DNA of 64,000 bases, from NCBI RefSeq assembly GCF_003755175.1, contig NZ_RKHX01000003.1, positions 496,001 to 560,000 of the forward strand, read 5' to 3'. Made by a program: the position numbers and the translations under genes. Shown here one piece after another: positions 44,101 through 51,811 of this stretch. Position 1 is the stretch's first letter. Each line of letters opens with the position of its first letter. The notes under the pieces were generated by a model. It was given only the letters and a program-made list of their open reading frames with translations, was not told the DNA's origin and did not search any database. The stretch is from Cellulomonas sp. PhB150. GTDB taxonomy: Bacteria; Actinomycetota; Actinomycetes; Actinomycetales; Cellulomonadaceae.

Positions 44101-44596
44101 GGGCCCACATGTACGGGCCGAACGAGCTGCGCGCGTTGAGCACCTGGCCGAGCAGCGCGTACATCCCGTAGAAGAACATCTGTGGGACGCACCAGAACGC
44201 GAACGCCGTCGCCAGGTCGAGCTGCGCGCTGGTGAACCCCTTGGCGTACAGGTGGACCAGGAGGGGCGCGCACAGCGTCAGCACGAGGGTCACGCCGGCC
44301 AGCACCGCGAAGCCGAAGGTCAGCAGCCGGTCGACGTACTCCTGCCCGGCCTTGCGTCGGTAGGCCTGGACGACCTGCGGCACGAGCACGGCGTTGAGGA
44401 CGCCACCCGCGAGCAGCATGTACAGGATGTTCGGCAGCTTGTTGGCGACCGAGAACGCGTCGGCCGCCTGACCCGTGGCACCGATCGCGCTCGCGAGCAC
44501 CATCTGGCGCAGCAGCCCCAGCATGCGGGAGGTCGCCGTGCCGGACGCCATGAGCGCGGCACCGCGACGCACACCCCCCGAGCTGGTCTCGCTCAC
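41108..44596 (-). CDS. murJ: Lipid II flippase MurJ fused to pseudokinase and C-terminal extracellular domain (MviN-like)
   Basis: 1162-residue multidomain protein. Residues 1-~545 are a 14-helix MurJ flippase (starts GAALMASGTATSRMLGLLRQ). A kinase-like domain follows (about 570-810) that begins LSGRYRVV but has lost catalysis: the VAIK lysine position reads VRVH, HRD reads HLALRPSSL, DFG reads GLGLD. A disordered acidic linker, a transmembrane helix near 930-955 and a Ser/Pro stalk lead to a discoidin-like beta domain. The plan matches mycobacterial MviN, whose pseudokinase binds FhaA. GTG 42898 with GGAGG upstream could start the pseudokinase part separately. Confidence 0.92.
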   Translation of the reverse strand: MSETSSGGVRRGAALMASGTATSRMLGLLRQMVLASAIGATGQAADAFSVANKLPNILYMLLAGGVLNAVLVPQVVQAYRRKAGQEYVDRLLTFGFAVLAGVTLVLTLCAPLLVHLYAKGFTSAQLDLATAFAFWCVPQMFFYGMYALLGQVLNARSSFGPYMWAPVVNNIVSIAGFAVFIAMFGAAKAGPGGIEVAANWTTGQTTLLAGSATLGVIAQAVVLIPALRASGVRARVRWGLRGSGLGRAGKVASWTLVGLTIGQLGYIVVSNVAADAPGAAGGGVVAGNAAYDWAFLIFMLPHSLVTVSLATALFTRLSGQAHEKDVDGVRATLSSGLRVVGLFTVLATAVVAVLAVPITQILLWTSSDAQVHAVSPVVVTMIVGLPAFGAWSMCQRVYYAYEDARGMVPIQIVMAVVVVGGTLLGRNLLEPRSWVAGAGLAMSVSYLVGAVLGLWMLRGRLRTLDGPRVLRVHVQALLAGAVAAGFGLVALVVLRAVLSGGNIAAIIECVVVGTVMGLAYLAALRLMRVSELDTLMGPLLAKVRGRASRLHTGNRPPGGPVDAGGAVSEVVGRGAVLSGRYRVVQPAESDLPGATAWQATDQILDRPVRVHVLSSGHISQGLDGARRAALVTDARLVRVLDVGTHEGHGYVVSEQVTGPSLADLLARGPLTADQARAIAGEAAAALEVARRRGVHHLALRPSSLHVTDDGRIVVSGLGLDAGLLGIVARDAHTTTRADTVGLVRVLYAALTGHWPADPSLPSFGVDLPEAPTVDGLPVPPAELVADVPGDLDTLCAVTLGPNDDGPHSPGELVRELEPWGAIRAVQVATGPVPVVAAPEAPAVPADDDFDVDDMEDTAPIAVQRESIRTSYDAQPPPAGVNRPGTPPPAAPTRTSAFGAAGAVGAAATARAWNDEPPGDPSPAPEPAPTLVGGFDFDRIVEEQEYDTEPRRRFNPTALVLVLVGIAVVIGVVFAFKALFSSLDTGAPAPSPSTSTSASPEPTSDEPSSPSPEPSSPAESTVPPVIGSATSVDPSDDDGEHEEAVDRAFDGDPSTYWYTMTYKRADFAGFKNGVGYVMKLEDPTTVHTVTLHANGSGGHVEIRATGKSDPSGGKLLAEGEFGSEVTFTLDPATETEELTLWITELPTASDGSFRLELNEIELS

Positions 44597-46638
44597 GTCC
44601 CCTGGTCCTCGTCCGGGACGCCGCCGAGCACGGGCAGTGGCGGGACGGGGCCGGAGGCGCTGCGCGCTCCCCGCCGGGCACTCTGGCCGCGCCGGACGGT
44701 ACGGACGATGCCGAGGATCAGCCCGACGACGAGCAGCGCGCCGACCACGTACGTCCCGACGCTCTCGATCGTCGGCGACACCCGGGCCGTGAACTCGCGG
44801 GGCGCGGCGACGACGTCACCCGCGGGCGACTCGAGGGTCGCCGTGACGGTGACGTCGCAGTTGGCGGTCGCCTCGAGGTGGACGACGACGGTCGCGCTGG
44901 ACCCGGCGTCGATCGTCACCGGGTCGATGGGATCGACCTGCAGGCACGCCTTGCGCGGGGTCATCACGAGCTGCACCGTCGCCGGGACGGCGAGGTCGTT
45001 GCGCACGACCGGGCGGATGGGGGCTTCAGCGCTGATGACGTTGATGTCGCTCAGCGGCGCGATCGACAGGCCGACCGTGCGCGCGGCGACCTCCTTGACC
45101 ACGTTGCCGGCCAGGTCGGTGCGGCCGGCAAGGTCGGCGCGCCAGGCGAGGGCGAGCGGGGCGAGCGTCTCCGCGTCGACCCCGGAGAGCAGCGTGGCGG
45201 GGTCGGCCGTGACGGCCGAGAAGCCGACCGCGTGGTCGCGCGCCGCGGCCAGCGTCTCCACCTCGGCGGGCGGGATCTCGTCGTCGGCGGCCTTGCCGTT
45301 CGCCGGGACGTCCACCTGCGAGGCGGTCCCGACCAGGAGCGTGGAGACAGGGTCGACCTGGACCCACGGCGCGGAGCGGAGCGCCGTCATGACGACGCGC
45401 ACCGCGGCCGGGTCGGGGACCTGGTCACGCGCGGGAGCGAGGAGCACCGGGCCGGGCGAGCTCTCGTTCTCGCGTGCGACGAGGGCGAGCTCCGCGAGGG
45501 TGCGCTGCGCGGTCGTGGCGTCGGTGGCGTCCGGGTCGACGGCCTTCGGGTCGGACAGGAGGGCGGACAGCGTCCCGTCCGGGGCGAGGCGATCGAGGGA
45601 GCCCTCGTCGGTGCTCATCCGTGCGTGCGTGACCGCGGAGCTCGCGCCGACCGCGGGCGTGCGGGTGACGGCCGCGACGACGTCCGCGCCGGCGGCCATC
45701 GTCGCGGTCTCCTCGTCGAGGTTCTGCCCGGGGGCCGCCCACACCACCGTGCGCCGCCCGGCCCCCAGCACGTCCGAGCGACGGGCGTGGTCGGCGGCGA
45801 CCTGGAACAACGAGCCGGCGTCCGCGTGCGCGACCGCGGCGGCGTCGGGGTCGGACCACGGCAGCGTGAACGTGGCGTGCCGGGTCGACGCGGCGGTCAT
45901 CGCCTGCGCCCAGGCCTTCGACCCGGTCCCGCCGGAGAGTGCCTGCTCGACCAGTGCGGGGTCCGCGGCGATCCCGATGGCGTCGTCGACCTGCACGGCG
46001 GCGAGGGTGCGCCCCAGGCGCCCCGTCGGCGCCGTGAGCTGGTCGAGCCCGGTGACCGGCGTCGTCGCCAGCGGGTTGGTGGCGGGCCCGGCGACGGGCA
46101 GCAGCACCGAGACGGGGACCGGCGTGACGGACTGCTCGGGATACCAGAGCGCGTACGACCGAGCGAGCCCCGCACGGGTGCCGCCGTCCGTGGCCTCGAC
46201 CGCGAGGCCCCGCGGGCCCCAGACGCCGGGGAGGTTCGTGAAGTACATGCGCGCCGCCGGCACGGTGAGCGTCACGTCCGCGGAGGCGCCCGGCGCGAGC
46301 GGGTCGCCGAGCGCCTGTGCCACCGCGATCTGCCCCGCGAGGTCCGAGTCCGCGCGGTCGGTCCACGCCGCCACCTCGTCGCGCGAGCCCATCCGGAAGT
46401 AGTTGATGCGCAGGTCGGCCGCGACGTTCTTCAGCTCGGTGGCGCCGTCGTTGTGCAGCGTCGCGCGCACCGTGAGGTCGTCGCCCGGCCGGAGCACGAC
46501 CGGCGAGATCGACGTGATCTCGACGCGGACGGGCAGCGGCTCGTCCGCGGCGCTCGCGGGCAGGGCGGGGACCAGGATCAGGCCGGCGACCAGGGCGAGC
46601 GTCGCGCTCAGCACCCTGCGTGCCAGGCGCCCGCTCAT
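44593..46638 (-). CDS. DUF6049 family secreted/membrane protein
   Basis: 681-residue protein with a signal peptide (RRVLSATLALVAGLILVPALPASA), an extracellular region beginning with an Ig-like fold (VRVEITSISPVVLRPGDDL), a large central domain rich in Ala/Asp, and one C-terminal transmembrane helix (YVVGALLVVGLILGIV) with a basic cytoplasmic tail. It overlaps murJ by 4 bp and the NUDIX gene by 4 bp. This trio is conserved in Actinobacteria, pointing to a wall-related role; mechanism unknown. Confidence 0.88.
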   Translation of the reverse strand: MSGRLARRVLSATLALVAGLILVPALPASAADEPLPVRVEITSISPVVLRPGDDLTVRATLHNDGATELKNVAADLRINYFRMGSRDEVAAWTDRADSDLAGQIAVAQALGDPLAPGASADVTLTVPAARMYFTNLPGVWGPRGLAVEATDGGTRAGLARSYALWYPEQSVTPVPVSVLLPVAGPATNPLATTPVTGLDQLTAPTGRLGRTLAAVQVDDAIGIAADPALVEQALSGGTGSKAWAQAMTAASTRHATFTLPWSDPDAAAVAHADAGSLFQVAADHARRSDVLGAGRRTVVWAAPGQNLDEETATMAAGADVVAAVTRTPAVGASSAVTHARMSTDEGSLDRLAPDGTLSALLSDPKAVDPDATDATTAQRTLAELALVARENESSPGPVLLAPARDQVPDPAAVRVVMTALRSAPWVQVDPVSTLLVGTASQVDVPANGKAADDEIPPAEVETLAAARDHAVGFSAVTADPATLLSGVDAETLAPLALAWRADLAGRTDLAGNVVKEVAARTVGLSIAPLSDINVISAEAPIRPVVRNDLAVPATVQLVMTPRKACLQVDPIDPVTIDAGSSATVVVHLEATANCDVTVTATLESPAGDVVAAPREFTARVSPTIESVGTYVVGALLVVGLILGIVRTVRRGQSARRGARSASGPVPPLPVLGGVPDEDQGT

Positions 46639-47189
46639 GCCTCGCCGACGAGCACCACGAGGGCGGCCTCGGCGAGTCGTCGTTCGTTCGGGTACGCGAG
46701 GCGCTGCGGCAGGTCGGCGACGGCGACCCACTCGGCGTCCTCGGCCTCGCCGTCGGGGTCGCCCTCGACCGAGATGGTGCCGCCGACAGCGCCCAGCAGG
46801 AAGTGGTGGACGACCTTGTGCACGCGCCGGTCGTCGCCGCTGAACCAGTAGTCGATGACGCCCAGGCGGCGCAGCACCTGACCCACGATGCCCGTCTCCT
46901 CGGCGATCTCGCGGACCGCGGCCTCCTCGGGCGTCTCGTCGCCCTCGAGGTGCCCCTTGGGCAGGCACCACTCGAGGCGGCCCGCGCGGTTGCGGCGGGC
47001 GATCACGGCGGCGTGGAACGAGCCGTCACGCTGGCGGACGACGAGCCCGCCGGCGCTGGTCTCGTCGACGACGGGCAGGTGTGCGACGGTCGGCCGCGGA
47101 GCCGGGGGCCGGGGGTCGATGCGCAGCGCATGACCCCCTGGAGGCGCCGGGACACCCCGCGATGGCGAGGGGTGGGCCGGGCTGGACAT
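46635..47189 (-). CDS. NUDIX hydrolase
   Basis: About 184 residues. The Nudix box is complete: GHLEGDETPEEAAVREIAEETG (key GxxxxxE...REIxEExG). The preceding strand reads ETSAGGLVVRQRDG. I place the start at ATG 47189 (MSSPAHPSPSRG); a longer frame upstream lacks conservation and approaches the divergent cca promoter. It hydrolyses a nucleoside diphosphate derivative; the substrate is unknown. First gene of the operon with DUF6049 and murJ. Confidence 0.9.
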   Translation of the reverse strand: MSSPAHPSPSRGVPAPPGGHALRIDPRPPAPRPTVAHLPVVDETSAGGLVVRQRDGSFHAAVIARRNRAGRLEWCLPKGHLEGDETPEEAAVREIAEETGIVGQVLRRLGVIDYWFSGDDRRVHKVVHHFLLGAVGGTISVEGDPDGEAEDAEWVAVADLPQRLAYPNERRLAEAALVVLVGEA

Positions 47190-47269
47190 GCAGGCCACTG
47201 TATCTACTGCTTCCACAGGGCTCGAACCGGCGCGACGGGTGGAGTCCTCGCGCAACTAGACTCGGACGA

Positions 47270-48772
47270 GTGCCCGTCGAGCCCACGAACCCCACCTCGC
47301 TGATCGCCCTGCAGAAGCGGGCGATCGCCGTCCTCGCGGGCCTGCCTGCCGACGCGATGGAGCTGGGCGAGCTGTTCCGCGCTGCCGGCCACGAGCTGTC
47401 GCTCGTCGGGGGGCCCGTGCGGGACGCGTTCCTGGGCCGGCTGAGCGCGGACCTCGACTTCACGACGAACGCCACGCCGGACCAGACCGAGGCGATCCTC
47501 GCGCGGTGGGGCGACGCGCACTGGGACATCGGCCGGGAGTTCGGCACGATCGGTGCGCGGCGGTTCGGGTCGCGTCGCGGGTCCGGGCAGGACGTCGTCG
47601 TCGAGGTCACGACGTATCGCACCGACGCGTACGACCCCACGTCGCGCAAGCCCGAGGTCGCGTTCGGCGACTCCCTGGAGGGTGACCTGTCGCGGCGCGA
47701 CTTCACGGTCAACTCGATGGCGGTCCGGGTGCCGGAGCTGACCTTCGTCGACCCGTTCGACGGCCTGGCGGACCTCGCGCGCGGCGTCCTGCGCACGCCG
47801 GTCGACCCGCGCCAGTCGTTCGACGACGACCCGCTGCGGATGATGCGCGGCGCACGGTTCGCCGCTCAGCTGGGCTTCACGCTCGACCCGGCCGCGGAGG
47901 CCGCGACCGTCGACATGGCGGAGCGGATCGCGATCGTGTCCGCCGAGCGCGTGCGCGACGAGCTGTCCAAGCTGCTCGTCGCCGCGCAGCCGCGACTCGG
48001 GCTGCAGGTGCTCGTGGAGACCGGGCTGGCGGGCCACGTGCTGCCCGAGCTGCCGGCGCTGCGCCTGGAGATCGACGAGCACCACCGGCACAAGGACGTC
48101 TACGAGCACTCGCTGACCGTGCTCGAGAACGCGATCGCGCTGGAGACCGGCCCGGACGGTCCCGTGCCCGGCCCGGACCTGGTGCTGCGTCTCGCGGCCC
48201 TGCTGCATGACATCGGCAAGCCCCGCACCAAGCGGCACGAGGAGGGCGGGGGCGTCAGCTTCCACCACCACGAGATGGTCGGGGCGAAGCTCGTCGCGAA
48301 GCGGCTGCGCGAGCTGCGCTTCGACAAGGCGACCGTCCAGGCGGTCGCGCGCCTCACCGAGCTGCACTTGCGGTTCCACGGGTACGGCGAGGGCGAGTGG
48401 ACCGACTCCGCCGTGCGCCGGTACGTCACGGACGCGGGGCCGCTGCTCGAGCGGCTGCACCGCCTGACGCGCTCCGACTGCACCACGCGCAACGCGCGCA
48501 AGGCGGCGCGGCTCTCGGCGGCGTACGACGACCTCGAGGTGCGGATCGCCCGGCTCAAGGAGCAGGAGGAGCTCGACTCGGTCAGGCCGGACCTGGACGG
48601 CACGCAGATCATGGAGATCCTCGGGCTGCGCCCGGGGCGCGAGGTCGGGACGGCCTACCGCTACCTGCTCGAGCTGCGGATGGAGCGCGGCCCGCTCGGC
48701 CCCGACACCGCGCGCGAGGAGCTGCTCTCGTGGTGGGCCCGGACGACGAGCACGCAGACGTCGTCCTCCTGA
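47270..48772 (+). CDS. cca: CCA tRNA nucleotidyltransferase
   Basis: 500-residue class II enzyme that adds CCA to tRNA 3' ends, essential here since the tRNAs above lack encoded CCA. It has the head motif LVGGPVRDAFLGR, acidic pair DLDFTT, DDDPLRMMRGARFAAQLGF and an HD-type domain with LLHDIGKPRTKR and HHHEMVGA. GTG 47270 was chosen since conservation begins just after it. Divergent from the NUDIX operon; its last 112 bases overlap the convergent phosphatase gene. Confidence 0.95.
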   Translation: MPVEPTNPTSLIALQKRAIAVLAGLPADAMELGELFRAAGHELSLVGGPVRDAFLGRLSADLDFTTNATPDQTEAILARWGDAHWDIGREFGTIGARRFGSRRGSGQDVVVEVTTYRTDAYDPTSRKPEVAFGDSLEGDLSRRDFTVNSMAVRVPELTFVDPFDGLADLARGVLRTPVDPRQSFDDDPLRMMRGARFAAQLGFTLDPAAEAATVDMAERIAIVSAERVRDELSKLLVAAQPRLGLQVLVETGLAGHVLPELPALRLEIDEHHRHKDVYEHSLTVLENAIALETGPDGPVPGPDLVLRLAALLHDIGKPRTKRHEEGGGVSFHHHEMVGAKLVAKRLRELRFDKATVQAVARLTELHLRFHGYGEGEWTDSAVRRYVTDAGPLLERLHRLTRSDCTTRNARKAARLSAAYDDLEVRIARLKEQEELDSVRPDLDGTQIMEILGLRPGREVGTAYRYLLELRMERGPLGPDTAREELLSWWARTTSTQTSSS

Positions 48773-50397
48773 CGGTCGCCGGTTAGCAACGCGTCGATGA
48801 GCGCGTCGCGCACGCCGGTCGCGTCGAGGTCGTCGGGCTGCGCTGACAGCGTGGCGACGAGGCCGGCGATGCCCTCGCGCAGGCCGCGGTCCCGGCGCTC
48901 GATGAGCCCGTCGGTGAACAGGACCAGCGTCGCACCGGCCGGGATCGTGACCTTGCCGCTCGTCGCGTGGCCGGCGGGGTCGGCGATGCCGAGCGGGGTC
49001 GTCGCCGCGTCGTCGAGCGGGACGACCTCGCCGCCCGGCAGGCGCAGCAGCGGCGGGGGGTGCCCGGCTCGCGCGTAGGTCAGCGTCGCGCCGGTCCCGG
49101 ACGTCTCCCAGCGGACGTACGCGCAGGTCGCGATGTCGGCGATCGGGATGCCGCGGACCATCGCGTCGACCCGTGCGAGCGCGGTCGCCGGCTCCGTGCA
49201 GTCCCACGCCGTCGAGCGCAGCAGCGACCGGAGCTGGCCCATCGCGGCCGCGGCGTGCATGTCGTGGCCCACCACGTCGCCGACGGCCAGCCCGACGGAG
49301 CCGTCGGGCAGCTGCAGCACGTCGAACCAGTCGCCGCCGACCTCGGCCAGGCGCGTCGAGGCGATGTACGCCGCGGCGATGTCGAGCCCGGGGACGTCGG
49401 GGATGTCCGGCAGCAGGCTGTGCTGGAGCGTGAGGGCGGCGTCGCGCGCGGCGAGGAACAGGCGCACGTTGTCCAGGGCCAGGCCCGCGCGGCGGCCCAG
49501 GTGCGCGGCGGTGACGACGACGTCGGGGCTGAAGCCACCCACCTCCTCGTGGACCAGGCACATCACGCCGATCACGCGGTCGCGCGCGCGCAGCGGGACG
49601 ACGAGCGCACTGCCGAGGCCGAGCGCCTGCAGCGCGCCGAGCTGGGTGTCGGTCGACCGCTCCGGGAGTGCGGCCACGTCGATCGCGTAGGGCGCGGGCA
49701 CGAACCCCGGCTGGCTGGCGAGCGCCTCCGCCATCCGCGGTGACCGGCGGAGCCACTCGACGCCGTGGCTCTCCAGGAAGGCCGCCGCCGCCGAGCGGGA
49801 GTGGTCGGAGGCGACGACGTGCACGTGCTCGAAGCGGCCGCGGTCGTCGGTCACGGCCACGTAGCCCCAGGTGGCGAGCGCGGGCACGGCGATGTCGGCG
49901 AGCGAGTCGACCGCCGCGGCGTAGTCGAGGTGGGCGACCATCTCGTCGGTGACGCGGGCCAGCAGGTCGAGGCGCGCGGTCGCCTGGCGCTGGGAGCTGA
50001 GGTCGGAGTCGCGGGCGTGGTCCGCCTCGACCCGGGCCGTGACGTCCGCCTGGACGCCGACGTGGTGGGTGATCGTGCCGTCGCGCCCGATCACCGGGCT
50101 GATGACGACCTGGTTCCAGAACGGGGTCCCGTCGCGGCGGTAGTTGAGGACGACGGTGGCGACCGTCTTGCCGGTGTCCACCGCGTCGCGCATCTCCGCG
50201 GCCGTCGCCGGGTCCGTGGCGGGCCCCTGCAGGAGCCGGCAGTTGCGGCCGAGCACCTGCTCGGGGGTGTAGCCGGTGAGTGCGGTGAACGCAGGGTTGA
50301 CCCAGATGAGCGGGTGGTCCGGCGCGGTCGCGTCGGAGATGCTGAACGCCACGTCGCTGGCCCGCACCGCGCGGCCCTGCAGGTCGTCGCTCGTCAT
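48661..50397 (-). CDS. LOV-GAF-PP2C blue-light-responsive serine phosphatase (SpoIIE/RsbU-type)
   Basis: 578-residue sensor phosphatase. Residues about 15-125 form a PAS domain of LOV type: GRNCRLLQGP holds the flavin-adduct Cys53, LNYRRDGTPFWNQ the flavin-contacting Asn residues, and GVQADVT the signalling Gln. A GAF domain (about 150-310) is next. The PP2C/SpoIIE domain (about 330-560) has VGGDWFDVL, VGDVVGHDMHAAAAM, AGHPPPLLR, LFTDGLIERR and a final DDVCVLVV; metal-binding Asp residues are retained. Such proteins usually dephosphorylate anti-sigma-factor antagonists. ATGA overlap with the MFS gene upstream. The 3' end runs 112 bp antisense into cca. Confidence 0.9.
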   Translation of the reverse strand: MTSDDLQGRAVRASDVAFSISDATAPDHPLIWVNPAFTALTGYTPEQVLGRNCRLLQGPATDPATAAEMRDAVDTGKTVATVVLNYRRDGTPFWNQVVISPVIGRDGTITHHVGVQADVTARVEADHARDSDLSSQRQATARLDLLARVTDEMVAHLDYAAAVDSLADIAVPALATWGYVAVTDDRGRFEHVHVVASDHSRSAAAAFLESHGVEWLRRSPRMAEALASQPGFVPAPYAIDVAALPERSTDTQLGALQALGLGSALVVPLRARDRVIGVMCLVHEEVGGFSPDVVVTAAHLGRRAGLALDNVRLFLAARDAALTLQHSLLPDIPDVPGLDIAAAYIASTRLAEVGGDWFDVLQLPDGSVGLAVGDVVGHDMHAAAAMGQLRSLLRSTAWDCTEPATALARVDAMVRGIPIADIATCAYVRWETSGTGATLTYARAGHPPPLLRLPGGEVVPLDDAATTPLGIADPAGHATSGKVTIPAGATLVLFTDGLIERRDRGLREGIAGLVATLSAQPDDLDATGVRDALIDALLTGDRQEDDVCVLVVRAHHESSSSRAVSGPSGPRSIRSSSR

Positions 50398-51701
50398 GCG
50401 ACCACCACCTCGACCGGTCGGGGCTCCGGCACTCGTCGGGCGGCCGTGCCGTAGACCACCGCGCCCCCCACGTAGCCGAGCGCGACCAGCGCGAACAGGC
50501 CACGCGAGTAGCCGGTGTCCGGCAGGCTCACCGCGGCGAGGGCCGCCGCGCCGACGAACGCCGCGTTGTAGAGGACGTCGTACAGGGCGAACGCCCGCCC
50601 GCGGTAGGCGTCGGCGGTGTCCCGCTGGACGATGGTGTCGACGGCGATCTTCGCGCCCTGCGCGGCGAGCCCGAGCGTCACGGCGGCGACGATGACGGCG
50701 GGCAGCGCGTACGTCGCGACGAGCAGCAGCTGGCTCGCCGCCGCGATGCCGAGGCACACGACGATCCACGCGTTGGCGCCGATCAGCGGTGTGATCACGG
50801 GCGTCGCGACGACGGCCAGCGCGAAGCCGACGACCGTCGCGGCGAGCACGGTGCCGAACGTCTTGAGGCCGGCGTCGGTGTCGAGCGGGTCGTTGAGCAG
50901 GTTGCGGGAGATCAGCAGGCTCGCGACGAACACCACGCCGTAGAGGAACCGGTGCCACGCCATGATCCCCAGGGCACGCGCCGGGGTCCGGCGGGCGACG
51001 AGGTAGCGGGCCCCGTCGACGAGCCCGCGCGCGAGCATGCCCAGCTCGGCGCGGAGCCTCGTCGCGTCGGCCTTCTCGTCGGGCCCGAGCCGATCGCGGC
51101 CCAGGCGTGTGGCCAGCGCGCTCGCGGCCGCCATGAGCAGGGCGGCCAGCGCCAGGGAGCCCCCGTCGTGCGCGCGGCCCGCCGGGAGCACGAGCCCGAC
51201 GACCAGGCCGATCCCCGCCCCGACGCCCGCGGCCGCGGTGCCCAGGGTCGGCGTGACCGAGTTCGCGGTGAGCAGCAGCGGCCCGTCGACGACCTGCGGC
51301 AGGGAGGCCGACATCGCCGCGAGCAGGAACCGGTTCACGGACAGGGTCACGAGCGCCAGGACGTAGACCGCGGGGCCGACGCCGTCGACCACGAGGATCA
51401 CCCCGACCGCCAGCGTGAGCAGCACCCGCAGGGCATTGCCGTAGACGAGCACCTGCCGGCGGCGCCACCGGTCGAGCAGCACCCCGGCCCACGGTCCGAC
51501 GATCGTGAACGGCAGCAGCAGGACCGCGAAAGCCGTCGCGACGCCCGCGGCGGTGCTCGCGTGCTCGGGGGAGAAGAAGAACAGGGTGGCCAGGCCGGCC
51601 TGGAAGGTGCCGTCGGCGGTCTGGCTCACGAGCCGGACGGTGAGCAGGCGGCGGAAGTCCCGCACCGGCGCGAGCGCCTTGAGGTCCGCGATCACCTGCA
51701 C
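50394..51701 (-). CDS. MFS transporter
   Basis: 435-residue protein with about 12 hydrophobic segments. The MFS loop 2-3 motif is recognisable as GPWAGVLLDRWRRRQVLVYGNALR (key G-x-L-x-D-R-x-x-R-R). It resembles the EntS/NreB-like branch of putative drug or siderophore exporters. Start GTG 51701. Its stop overlaps the LOV phosphatase start (ATGA), so the two are co-translated; whether light signalling governs export is only a guess. Confidence 0.88.
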   Translation of the reverse strand: MQVIADLKALAPVRDFRRLLTVRLVSQTADGTFQAGLATLFFFSPEHASTAAGVATAFAVLLLPFTIVGPWAGVLLDRWRRRQVLVYGNALRVLLTLAVGVILVVDGVGPAVYVLALVTLSVNRFLLAAMSASLPQVVDGPLLLTANSVTPTLGTAAAGVGAGIGLVVGLVLPAGRAHDGGSLALAALLMAAASALATRLGRDRLGPDEKADATRLRAELGMLARGLVDGARYLVARRTPARALGIMAWHRFLYGVVFVASLLISRNLLNDPLDTDAGLKTFGTVLAATVVGFALAVVATPVITPLIGANAWIVVCLGIAAASQLLLVATYALPAVIVAAVTLGLAAQGAKIAVDTIVQRDTADAYRGRAFALYDVLYNAAFVGAAALAAVSLPDTGYSRGLFALVALGYVGGAVVYGTAARRVPEPRPVEVVVA

Positions 51702-51760
51702 GGCGCCATCCTCGCACCCCGGCGCCGCCGATCCACGCGGTCTGCCGACGAGGTCTTGTG

Positions 51761-51811
51761 CCGAGCGTGAAGACTTCGTTTCGCGTGGCGTGACGAAGTC
51801 TTCACGCTCGG
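51761..51811. repeat. Palindromic element, copy 1 (perfect 19-bp hairpin)
   Basis: Arms CCGAGCGTGAAGACTTCGT (51761-51779) and its exact reverse complement (51793-51811) enclose a 13-base loop. The 18-base run GGCGTGACGAAGTCTTCA (51787-51804) is the exact inverse of part of copy 2 (52859-52876). The stop codon of the AbiEi-like gene (51802-51804) lies inside it. It may also act as a terminator. Confidence 0.85.

Noticed and set aside
42176..46402. A 1408-codon plus-strand open frame opposite murJ and the DUF6049 gene
   Set aside because: It is antisense to two genes with clear families. Its translation is Arg/His/Asp-rich with no domain, as expected for a shadow frame in high-GC coding DNA.
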